The notes: a model not told the origin generated them from the sequence alone. Shown: positions 11,301 to 20,270, counted from the stretch's first letter. The stretch is 25,747 bases of DNA from Saccoglossus kowalevskii (GCF_000003605.2 NW_003109097.1:125064-150810), one strand, 5' to 3'. Translations and numbers: made by a program.

Positions 11301-11397
11301 TAAAATGTGTTGTTTAGTTATCTAACCTTGTGTACTGCCATATTGTATCTTGTTGCCTTCATCAGGTGTTGAGAAAAAGACTAGTTGTGAAGTAACC

Positions 11398-12347
11398 ATG
11401 GCAACAGGAGGCTGCGATATTAACAAAGCTGGACAGAGTGATACTGATGATGTTGAAGATGAAGTCACTTATGAACATCATGACACGAACTTTCCGTCGG
11501 AGTTAGTAACACTTTTAAATAACATGAGGCTCACGAATGACCTGACCGATATGATCCTAGTTGTTGGTGACCGTGAATTTCCTTGTCACCGAGCGGTGCT
11601 TGCGGCGAGTAGCCCGTACTTCAGAGCGATGTTCTCATCTGACTTACGAGAGCGGCATGAGGAACGTGTCACTTTGTACAATGTGCAAGCAGACTGCATG
11701 GAACTTTTACTAGATTTTTCCTACACGGGAAAAATTGTTTTTACGTCCAGGAATGCACAAGATGTTCTTGAAACGGCTGACTTTTTACAGCACAAGAAAG
11801 TAGTACACGCTTGTAGCGATTTTTTAAAATCTCAGTTAGACGTTTCAAACTGCTTGGGTATACACCAACTCGCTGAGCGGCACATGTGTATCGGGTTAGT
11901 GGAAGCCGCCAACCTATTCATACTGAACAACTTTTCGCGAATAACCAATCAAGAAGAATTTTTCGAACTTTCTGCTGATACCTTGGTCGGGTACACGTCG
12001 AAAGATGAATTATATGTACGAAGCGAGGAGGACGTGTACAAGGTGATCATGCAGTGGGTGATGGCAGACGTTGTGGAAAGACTGCCGCAGCTTTGCAGGG
12101 TTATGAGGAATGTTCGTATGCCTCTACTGAGTGACGAGTTTTTCAAGAATCGAGTACAAGATGAAATTGAATCGTTACTCCGTAAATCTGAGGAGTGTAT
12201 GGAATTGTTGGCAGAATGCCAGGAATGCAGGAGAGGAACGCGAGAAGGTCCGAGTGAATGGAGCCGACCTAGACCTTCCACAGGGATTGTGAACGTGATG
12301 GTTGTTGTTGGTGGTGCTCGGGAATCACAGCGGAATAATAAACAAAG
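11398..12347 (+). CDS. KLHL24: KLHL coding exon 1 (BTB, BACK, start of Kelch)
   Basis: It encodes 316 codons plus two bases and holds the whole BTB and BACK domains and the first Kelch strand (VNVMVVVGGARES). The donor is aag|gtacaa at 12347/12348; the frame stays open past it only to a TAA at 12370-12372. The N-terminal 35 residues are acidic and low in complexity. Confidence 0.92.
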
Positions 12348-15300
12348 GTACAAACAATCTCAACACATTTAATATTTTTTATTATTTTTTTTTAAGAGCT
12401 TCCCATTCTAGTATTATTAAATACAGTTAGAGATATATAATGAATTTCCTGAATGGTATTTTTATATGAAATATTTTTGAATGTTTCAATTTCGAATAAC
12501 GGTTGAAAAGGTCAGTCACTGATTAGTTTACAGTATCCATAAAACAAATACATGTAAAAACAAAAATTGAAAATATGTTTTAAAAAAGAATATAAAAAAT
12601 AAAACTAGGATGTTATTTTCTCGCTTTGAAGGTTATAGCTGACAGTTTACGACTTCATATCTATGCAAATATTTTCAGAAAATTGTGTTGACTTAGTCAT
12701 ATTTATTCATTTTATTGTTATATTTACTTTTCAGCTTAAATATGTATTGCTATGAGCCTAAACAACAGTTTTGGAGTAACCTCTGTGATTTACCGTACTC
12801 TCTTGCCAATGTGGCTATGTACAGTGTACTGGCTTATAGGAATGACATCTTTGTTACCGGGGGATACGATGGCCATCGAGGCGGTCCCATAGCACAGGTG
12901 TGGATTTACAGGACAACTGAGGGATCATGGGATGGATGCAAATCTTTGAAGAAAGCCAGGTATGTATAGACCCTTGACTCTGCAGGACGGCGTCTTTCTA
13001 CACCGATCTGATGCATATCGCGCAAGTTGTGCCGGGAGTTTGTTTGAAACATCGAACGTTTCAAAGTCAATCGTCCGTTGGCACGTATTTTACGGACATA
13101 TTAAATCGTTTGAGGGGCCTGTTTACTAAATCATGATAAATAAAAGGCATGGAATGATAAAGTTTATGCATCTAGTGTCTGGTTCGGAAGACGTTTCACG
13201 CGTGATTTTATCGCGTTTAAGGACGTTCTATTTTTGAAACTGGAAATTATGCAAGTACTTTCGAACTTCAAACACAAATTTGATTATCGTTATTATGTGT
13301 TAGTTTCTGTTGTTTGAAAGATTGAATTATGTATGACATTAATATTCCACTCCCTAAACAATATTTCACTAAAATACAAGGTTAAAAAGCAACTTAAATT
13401 GTAAAAAGAAATATCAAGTTCTGTGTATAAACACTAGTGTAAAGAGGCAGCGGAGAGCTATTTTAGCCAAAATTGGCTAGTAAGGCATCATATGACACAG
13501 GTCTGTGACGACACAATGATGTATAGGCCTTATGCATGACCCCAAAGGTCACACATCCTGGCACTTATTCATGACCCCAAAGGTCACACATCCTGGCACT
13601 TATTCATGACCCCAAATGTCACACATCCTGGCACTTATTCATGACCCCAAAGGTCACACATCCTGGCACTTATTCATGACCCTAAAAGTCACACATCCTT
13701 GCATTTATGAATGACCTTTCTTGAATTTTCAATTTATTCCTCAATTTGTGTCATACTACATTGTTTTCGAACTGCAACTTGTAGCAAAATGAGCATTCTA
13801 TTCAGAGCTGCGATTGTTCTACCCACGGTTACTCCACTAAATAAATGCTGTTTACAGTTGTCCACGAGAATTCATGTGGATCTTAAATAAAATCAAAAAC
13901 TTCTGTAATTATGGTAGTCTGGCACAATCACTTAAACTTTTGCATTTTAATAACAGAGCATTTGTGAAAACAAAATTCCACAAATTTATGAAGTTTCGCA
14001 GTCTCACAAAATTCCTACTCAAAACATTAATAATGGATTACAGGGTGAATTTTTTATATAAAGTCTGTTATAAAGAGTAGCATCGGTTTAAAATGTTAAC
14101 TTCTTACATCTAACAGTGTTCTTCCCTGGTATCTTTGAACATGTTGGTTGGTTGCTATGCTGAAACTTTTAAGAAAACAGTAGATGTATCGTAATTATTA
14201 TGCTGATGATGGCTATTGTTACAAATTAATGTCCTTATTATTGTTCCATTGTTATGTATCCGCAATGCCTTTAAAAATCTGAGCGAGTTCAAGAACATTA
14301 TCTAGGCATAGACCATAATGCAATTCCAGATTACAGTGCATCATGGGATAGTTGTATCAAGTTGCACATGCAGACATGCTTTGTGATTGATGAAGTTGTG
14401 TTTGATTCAGTCTAAACTATGCTATAATTTACTATGATTTGCGATATGGTCTATGTGCTTTATTTTGCTGGCACTTCAACATTTTCTCATTTTACGCAGG
14501 TACCAGCATGCTTCAACAACCCTTGATGGAAAGATATTTGTGGTTGGCGGATATGACGGTCAACATTCCCTGCCAGACGTGGAATACTACAGTACTGAAA
14601 GCAACAGATGGACACTGATTCAACCAATGAGAGAAGCTGTTTCATGCCCATCAGTGACAGCGTTTCATAGAAGCCTTTTTGTGATTGGTGGAGTGCAAGA
14701 CAACAGTACGCTTTGTTGTCCATTCACTCAGTGTTACAATGTAGATACCAGGTTGTGGTCTACGATATCAACTTTGAAAATCGATAAGAAAGGTGAGGAC
14801 TGTTTCATTCTTCTAGAATCTATGGTCTGTTTCATTATAAAAGGGGAGTATTTGGGACAGTTTCATTCATACAAGGGGGACTTTGGGGCTGTTCCATTCT
14901 TGCAAAGGAGGAGAATATGGGACTGTTCCTTTATTACAAGGGGAACTTTTGGGCTGTTCCACAAAAGAAGATAATTTGGGACTTGTCCATTCTTACAAAG
15001 GAGGGGGAGGGGGGATTTGTAGCTGTTCCATTCCTGCAAAGGGAGAGATTATGGGATTATTCCATTTTTATAAGGGGGACACTTTTATTCCATTCTAATA
15101 AAAGAAGAAAACTGGGAACTTGTCCATTCTTACAAGTTTCATTCTGGCAAAAAGAGAGAATATGAGACTTCCACTCTTACAATGGGAGAGAATTAAGGGC
15201 CTTTCCATTCTTATTCTGTTCTTACAACGGGCTCCCACATTCTTGCAGGGGGCATTCATCTAATTTATGGTGCCAAAGTCATAATCAATCACATACATAT

Positions 15301-16558
15301 TTTACATGTACTGTATTTACTAGTAGTAAATGACAGAGGTGTGTCAGTGGTCAAAATAAGTCATATTTTAATGATCCAGTATTTGCTCTCCCAGTGTAGA
15401 GCAATTATGGTATTGTACAATATGCTATATCGAAATGTGAAATTGATAATATTAATCAATGATTTGGTCTACCTTGTTGCTAGGATACCAGAGTGTTTTA
15501 CTGAATGACATGATATATGTAGTTGGTGGTTCATCTCGAAAGACGTACGTGTATGATCCTAATGCTGATAAAGCATTGGAAGTTGCCATGACGAAAGAGA
15601 TGCATCTGTGTCCTGGAGCAGTAGCAATTGATGGTGAGAGACCCACCCCCTCCCTTCCACAAGGATGTGCCCCTCCCTTGAGCCAGGAATCAATATGATT
15701 TATAAGAACTTCCAGCTCAGGGATTTTGCCAAATTCTGGAGTTGGCAGCTCAATTTCAAAAATACTGTAGAATACTTTATTTTCGCTTGGAATTTATTTT
15801 TGCTATTTTCGCTGAAGGATGATTCCATGATAATAAAATCCAGCCAATATACTTTTTTTCCTATATTTGACATTAAACTCATCAAAAATCAGTGAAAATA
15901 AATCCCATACAAATCACCCAAAAAGCCTTTTCAGCGAAAATTAATTCCAGCGAAAATAAAGTATTCCACAGTAGAAGGCCAAAATGTGACACTTTCCTAT
16001 TGATTGCAAGTCTTAAGAATACAAAGTAGCAACACACCTCTGCAGACCTCCCCAATAATGTCCAGCATTAATGGTTGGTTTTATATTATTAGATATGCAA
16101 ATATATTCAAATGCAACGTTCTGAGGATCAGTAAAATCCTAACCATAGTAAAGTCAAATAGTTGTTGGCCAGATGAAACATAGCAAACAAGGAATTCCCT
16201 CTAATCATGCGTTTCTTTGTTATTTGACAAGGGTTTATCACTGATATGTTGATCTACGTAGCACAAAACAACTTTACTGACCTCCGAACATTTGCTTTCA
16301 GGAAAAATATTTCTCACTGGCGGTGATTCCGTGTCTGACAAATCTTCCAAGACTGTTGAATGCTATCATCCGGAATCTGATGAATGGATCGTCACCAATC
16401 CGTCGTTACCGATTCCATTGTACTGGCATGGATGCGTTACTATTATGAAAAATATCAAAGACTTAGAGAAAATGACTCCTCAAACAGCTTTGCATTCTCA
16501 CCCTATCTTCCTGTACAGAGGGTATGGGGAAGCTGACCCCACTTATGATCCAAGGTAG
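11398..16558 (+). CDS. KLHL24: KLHL24/KLHL6-like BTB-BACK-Kelch protein (complete)
   Basis: Substrate adaptor of the CUL3-RING ubiquitin ligase type: BTB binds CUL3, Kelch binds substrate. Exons 11398-12347, 12735-12959, 14500-14792, 15484-15633 and 16302-16558 join in phase to 624 residues, near the ~600 of human KLHL24. BTB is at about residues 40-148 (DMILVVGDREFPCHRAVLAA, YFRAMFSSDLRE), BACK at about 150-255 (NCLGIHQLAE, VRMPLL), and the linker is RPRPSTG. About six Kelch blades follow from residue 299, marked by VVVGG, IFVTGGYDG, IFVVGGYDG, LFVIGG, IYVVGG and IFLTGG. The closing WHGCVTI matches the YHGCVTI of KLHL24. The start is ATG 11398 in accATGG; an upstream in-frame TAA appears if the inferred 5' exon is joined. 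KLHL6 and KLHL35 are near relatives, so the symbol is a best fit, not proven orthology. Confidence 0.9.
12348..12734. other. KLHL intron 1 (between coding exons 1 and 2)
   Basis: A 387-bp AT-rich intron with T and A runs; nothing else recognised. Confidence 0.8.
12735..12959 (+). CDS. KLHL24: KLHL coding exon 2 (Kelch)
   Basis: Acceptor acttttcag, donor gtatgt. The 225 nt continue the split codon as serine and finish blade 1 (CYEPKQQFWSNL), then blade 2 (VLAYRNDIFVTGGYDGHRGG, VWIYRTTEGSW). Confidence 0.9.
12960..14499. other. KLHL intron 2
   Basis: A 1,540-bp intron carrying the 35-bp minisatellite at 13536-13710. A short inverted repeat (catagaccata at 14307-14317 with tatggtctatg at 14445-14455) brackets the last ~150 bp. 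No RNA gene recognised. Confidence 0.8.
13536..13710. repeat. 35-bp minisatellite, five copies
   Basis: Units start at 13536, 13571, 13606, 13641 and 13676; a truncated sixth (atgacc) starts at 13711. Copies 1, 2 and 4 are identical, copy 3 has one change and copy 5 has several. The core tgaccccaaaggtca is an everted pair of nuclear-receptor half-sites (TGACCC, 3 bp, AGGTCA). Lies in KLHL intron 2. Confidence 0.93.
14500..14792 (+). CDS. KLHL24: KLHL coding exon 3 (Kelch)
   Basis: Acceptor ttttacgcag, donor gtgagg. It encodes blades 3 and 4: KIFVVGGYDGQHSLPDVEYY and SLFVIGGVQDNSTLCCPF, each followed by the expected tryptophan (NRWTL, RLWST). It ends one base into a glycine codon. Confidence 0.92.
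14799..15250. repeat. Degenerate tandem repeat, ~30-40 bp period
   Basis: About a dozen or more diverged copies of a motif like ctgttccattcttacaaggg fill most of KLHL intron 3, with variable purine-rich spacers (gggga, ggagggggagggggg). It begins just after the exon 3 donor, so several open frames run on from the exon into the repeat. These encode repetitive peptides and are not likely real. Confidence 0.8.
15484..15633 (+). CDS. KLHL24: KLHL coding exon 4 (Kelch)
   Basis: Acceptor ttgctag, donor gtgaga. The 150 nt encode blade 5 (MIYVVGGSSRKTYVYDPNAD). The blade lacks the usual trailing tryptophan (ADKALEV), unlike human KLHL24 (EDYWMHV). Confidence 0.9.
15763..15973. mobile_element. 211-bp element with TACTGTAGAATAC ends
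   Basis: Left end tactgtagaatactttattt and right end (complement tactgtggaatactttattt) form inverted repeats that run into cgct.ggaatt. Same ends as the element at 7303-8115, so a shorter member of that family, in KLHL intron 4. TA at each edge fits a mariner-type target site. Confidence 0.75.
16302..16558 (+). CDS. KLHL24: KLHL terminal coding exon (Kelch and C-terminus)
   Basis: Acceptor gctttcag. It encodes blade 6 (KIFLTGGDSVSDKSSKTVEC, DEWIV), the family end WHGCVTI, and a 42-residue tail longer than that of human KLHL24. TAG is at 16556-16558. Confidence 0.92.
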
Positions 16559-16716
16559 AGGTCATAGGTCATCACTATATCAACACGCTGTTATGTCTTC
16601 TTCCATTCATCTTCTACATTACCCAGTCTTGTGACTTTCAGATAAAATATATTACCATGGTTTTCTGTGTTGTTGTTCTTTATTCTTGGCCCTTACAGTG
16701 CAAGTAAACCATATTA

Positions 16717-16722
16717 ATTAAA
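16717..16722 (+). terminator. Candidate poly(A) signal for the KLHL gene
   Basis: ATTAAA 159 bp after the stop, followed within about 45 bp by a GT-rich patch (aatgtgctgtc). A canonical AATAAA lies further on at 17014-17019, inside the palindrome loop. Either could serve. Confidence 0.3.
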
Positions 16723-16913
16723 ATGTACTTTGCCTGGCAACAACTGTACTTTAATGTGCTGTCATGGGGTCATCCAGGTCACGTAAGGGCTAAAAGTCAA
16801 ATGGTTTGCTCAGTAACATCAAAGATTTATATGATATGTGTTTGTAACTTTCATATAACCATATATGGTGATATGCATTGAAGATATCCTGAGAAGCTAA
16901 CTCTCACGGTTTG

Positions 16914-17240
16914 TGGCTAATGACGGCTAAGTAAATTTCTAATATTTTTTTGAATCTAACATTTTGGTTTTTGACAAAATGTACAAATGACCAAAAAAGA
17001 CCTCTAGCAATTCAATAAAATGAAACGTCTCAAATTGAAAATAAGTTTTTGATTTTCGTTGTTCATTTCAAAATCCTATTGTTGAAAACTAAATGTTACC
17101 ACCGCAGGTATAACTTTGAAAATCATAACTAAAATCTAAATTGTGATTACATACTGCAAATTCATAAATTGAAATTACGTCACAAACCGGAATGTTAGAT
17201 TTCAAAAAATATTAGAAATTTACTTGGCCGTCGTTAGCCA
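16914..17240. repeat. 327-bp palindromic element with 67-bp arms
   Basis: Arms 16914-16980 and 17174-17240 are reverse complements at about 58 of 67 positions (tggctaa.gacggc.aagtaa...ttctaatatttttt...atctaacatt). It lies 356 bp after the KLHL stop. It looks like a MITE or foldback element; if transcribed it would form a long hairpin. Confidence 0.85.
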
Positions 17241-17499
17241 TGTTCGAAAGAGATCTAAATTGTAGTTCTAACCGATAGTGTCACAGAATGTAGTGGGTGC
17301 TTCGAAATGTTTGATTGTGTAAACTGAAATGAGCGAGTCAAAAATGGTCTGAGATGAACACGAATTTGCATTAGGATTTCTAGAAATGCAGGGATTGTGA
17401 TCATATCGCAATTCCAGTGAATTTTTCAATTTACATGAGATCTTCATTGCATATCACATCCTAGCAAACGCTAATCTTATATATCATTGGTAATATTTA
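17241..17499. other. Intergenic DNA, nothing recognised
   Basis: AT-rich sequence between the palindrome and the TTAA element, with no coding or structural signal seen. Confidence 0.6.
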
Positions 17500-17658
17500 T
17501 TAAAGCGGAAGAGTTGTCATCTGTGCATGCGTCAGATAGCGTGTCATTGTTTACAGACAAGCATCTACCCATGAGTCTTTGCGTTTTGAGCTTGTGTTGT
17601 TATCGTCGCTTGGGACTCAATTCCTGTGTGTGCGCAGGTGACGACCCTCCCGCTTTAA
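17500..17658. mobile_element. 159-bp TTAA-flanked MITE
   Basis: Both ends are TTAA followed by related inverted repeats of about 30 bp: left TTAAAGCGGAAGAGTTGTCA, right (complement) TTAAAGCGGGAGGGTCGTCA, differing by transitions only. The interior is GC-richer than its surroundings. A 33-bp direct repeat (taatcttat...taatatttattaaa) lies at 17472-17504 and, with an 8-9 bp insertion, at 17656-17697. Confidence 0.75.
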
Positions 17659-17914
17659 TCTTATAAATTATTGGTACCGGGGGTAATATTTATTAAACTT
17701 TTTTCACTGCATGATTTTAGTGTCAAATTTCCCTTCACAAGCATGTAACAGTATTTCCTTGTTTGTATATAATCAAGGTTAAATGTTTTTAAATGTTGCA
17801 TATCATTTTTTTTTTCAAAGATTTATAATTTATTTCTGGGAAATTTGAAATTATTTTTAAAATATAGATTCTTATCTGCTTATATCAGAGATTGGATATG
17901 AAATATGAATTGAC

Positions 17915-19355
17915 TGATATTGTATTAATTACCTAATTTGCAGAATTAATAAATTTTCAGCTTTTGATATTTTAAGTAGTAAGCATTACATTTCAATGAA
18001 ACTTGGTACATAGATACTCAGTCTATGCAGAAACTGATTGTTTTGGGATAAATATTTGTGCATATTAATCACCTAATTTGCATAATTAGTTAATTTTCAG
18101 CTTTTCCATGGATATCTCAAGTACTAATCATCACATTTCAATGAAACTTAGTACATAGATCTTCTAGGACTATGCAGAGACCTGATTAGTTTCAGGGTAA
18201 ATAATTGTGCATATTAATCACCTAATTTGCATAATTAACCAATTTTCAACTTTCACACTGATATCTCAAGTACTAATCATCACATTCAAATGAAACGTTG
18301 TACATGGATGCTGTAGGACAATAGACAGACCTAATTAATTGTGGGTTAAAATCTGTACATATTAATTACCTAACCAATTTTAAGCTATCACACTGATATC
18401 TAAAGTACAAATTATTCCATTTCAATGAAACTTAGTACAAATATGCTCTAGGACAATGTACAAACCTGATTAGTTTGGTGTTAAAATCTGTGAAGCACAC
18501 AACGGGGGTCTTTTGGTGCGTGCGTGTGTGCGTGCGTGTGTGCGTGCGTGTGTGTGCGCGCGCGCGCGCGCGCGTCTTCACCACTTATATCTCATGAACC
18601 ATATGTTAGTTTTTATGAAACTTGATGCATAGACACTTTGGGCTAATGTGCAGATTTGATCAGGTTTTGGTTTAAATCTGTGCATACTAATTGCCTAATT
18701 TGCATAATGATTAGTCAATTTTCGGCTTTTTCACTATCTGAAGTATTAATTATGACATTGCAATTAAACTTTGCACATAGATGTCATAGGACAATTCACA
18801 GACCTGGTTAATATTCATGCATATTAATTACATAATTTGTATAATTAGTATTTTTTTTGCTTTTCAGCAAGTACTAATTTCAAGTACTAATTATTAGATT
18901 TCAATGAAACTTGGTACATAGATGCTCCAGGACAGGCATTATTAGTTTGGGGTAAAAATCTTTGCATATTAATCACCTAATTTGCACATTAATTAGCCAA
19001 CTTTAAGCATGTTCACTTGTTTCTCATCTACCATTCAACAGATTTCAATGAAACATGGTACATAGATGCTCTGGAGTAACCCTGATTAGTTTTGGGTTGA
19101 AATAAAGGTTTTAAATTAGACAATGTACAAACCTGATTAGTTTGGGGTTAAAATCTGTTGATATTAATTCCCTAATTAGCATTATAATTCATAATTTTGT
19201 GGTTTTAATCACATTTCAATAAAACTTGGTACATAGATGATTTGTTACACTGTGCAGACCTCATTAGTTTTACACTCAAATCTGTTTATATTAATTTTCT
19301 GATTTGCATAATTAGTTTTCAGCTTTTCCATCAATATCTCGAGTACAAGTAATTT
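17915..19355. repeat. Satellite-like array, nine ~145-bp monomers
   Basis: The core ttcaatgaaacttggtacat recurs at 17992, 18137, 18285, 18421, ~18611, ~18758, 18900, 19044 and 19215. Most spacings are 136-148 bp; the longer ones (about 190 and 171) reflect insertions. Most monomers also carry a cacctaatttgcataatta-like block and a cctgattagtttgggttaaa block. The same unit appears once more at the end of the window (25508-25747). Confidence 0.9.
18516..18575. repeat. 60-bp alternating purine-pyrimidine tract (GT/GC)n
   Basis: Strict purine-pyrimidine alternation for 60 bp, ending in nine consecutive CG dinucleotides (18557-18574). Sits between satellite monomers 4 and 5. Such tracts can adopt Z-DNA and are prone to length change. 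Confidence 0.9.
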
Positions 19356-19910
19356 CGAATTATTTTTATTGTGTCTCTAATACTCTCAGCACATGAGAGT
19401 TCTTTCTAAGCTTTCTTTGATTAAATGCTGTATTTGCTCTAATAGAAGCATGTGTGCTAACTTCATGCCTCTAATATCTTCAGCACACAGGAGTTCTAGG
19501 ATTTCTTAGATTATTTTTAATAAAAAACCTGTGTCATTAGTGTCAATTTGTAACACTGAAAACGTTGCAAATAACGTTATATATCTCAAATTGTAGGCTA
19601 TATAAATATAAATGTTTATATTGTGAATGATGGGGTACTTTTTGTTTTCAATTATTTAACAAATCTGGGTTTTAAAAAATGGCAAAAAATGCATTTTCTT
19701 ATTAACATTGTGCTCTAATTGTTCTAAAAACAGCGATTTTTGAAAATTATTAGGACTGCAACACACAGAAGAATGTTACTTCATGGTGCTATGAAATAAT
19801 AACTTCATGATTTTACATTATACACCAAAGAAAACTGTCATGCCATTTATGACCAACTTTCTTTAAAATTATGAGTAGGCTTCTACCTTACCAGGTAATA
19901 CATTACTTAT
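19356..19910. other. Intergenic DNA, nothing recognised
   Basis: AT-rich stretch between the satellite and the MITE near ELP3. A short duplication of ctctaatactctcagcacatgagagtt-like text occurs at about 19374 and 19471. No exon seen. Confidence 0.5.
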
Positions 19911-20229
19911 TTAAAATGGCGGTAGTTGTAGTGCCACACATGGGCGAGATATACATGTATGGGCCTCATATATACAAAGATGGCGACTTCAACTGTAGCG
20001 CAGATCAATCAGTATAAACTGAGACGTTAACAAACTTTAATGAGGTATTTTTTAGGTGATTTGAAGGTATCGAAGGAGTCGCAGGCGGTATTAAATCAGT
20101 GCAAGTCATGCCCAGGTTAAACCTCATACTTGTGATTTCCGTTAGAAGATCCCATTGGATTGTGGGAAAATCAATGTTTATCAACACTAAATTTCGCACA
20201 TGCGCAGCGCGACGACTACCGCCCTTTAA
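19911..20229 (-). mobile_element. MITE copy 2, 319 bp, upstream of ELP3
   Basis: Inverted relative of 11028-11300, bounded by TTAA on both sides (19911-19914, 20226-20229). Left end TTAAAATGGCGGTAGTTGTA, right end (complement) TTAAAGGGCGGTAGTCGTCG. The strings ttgataaacattgatttt and gaaatcacaagtatgag are shared exactly, in reverse, with copy 1. Ends 181 bp before the ELP3 start codon. Confidence 0.82.
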
Positions 20230-20270
20230 CCTAGACAGAATTTGTAAAAACGAGTGTAAAAGGGTTTTCC

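Larger units (their letters stand above)
9207..11365. other. Candidate first intron of the KLHL gene
   Basis: A 2,159-bp stretch between the candidate donor and acceptor. It holds the 219-bp inverted-repeat element, a duplicated 24-bp string (gatttaccatttcaggcata... at about 9960 and 10003), a perfect 15-bp inverted repeat (10074-10088 with 10128-10142, tattcactgggtttt) and the MITE at 11028-11300. The minus-strand open frames here resemble no known protein. Confidence 0.4.

Noticed and set aside
11350-11397. N-terminal extension of the KLHL protein from a TTG codon
   Set aside because: Non-ATG start in poor context; a good splice acceptor at 11365 falls within it and joining the inferred upstream exon brings an in-frame TAA. 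ATG 11398 has a strong context.
11949-12353. 134-codon open frame antisense to KLHL exon 1
   Set aside because: Shadow of the real coding exon on the other strand.
14380-14430. Possible box C/D snoRNA (tgatga with nearby ctaa/cag) in KLHL intron 2
   Set aside because: No proper C box (RTGATGA) with matching CTGA D box and terminal stem could be found.
14883-15165. Overlapping frames encoding repeated MGLFHSYKGG-like peptides
   Set aside because: They arise from the degenerate tandem repeat in KLHL intron 3, open in several frames at once, as expected for a repeat and not a gene.
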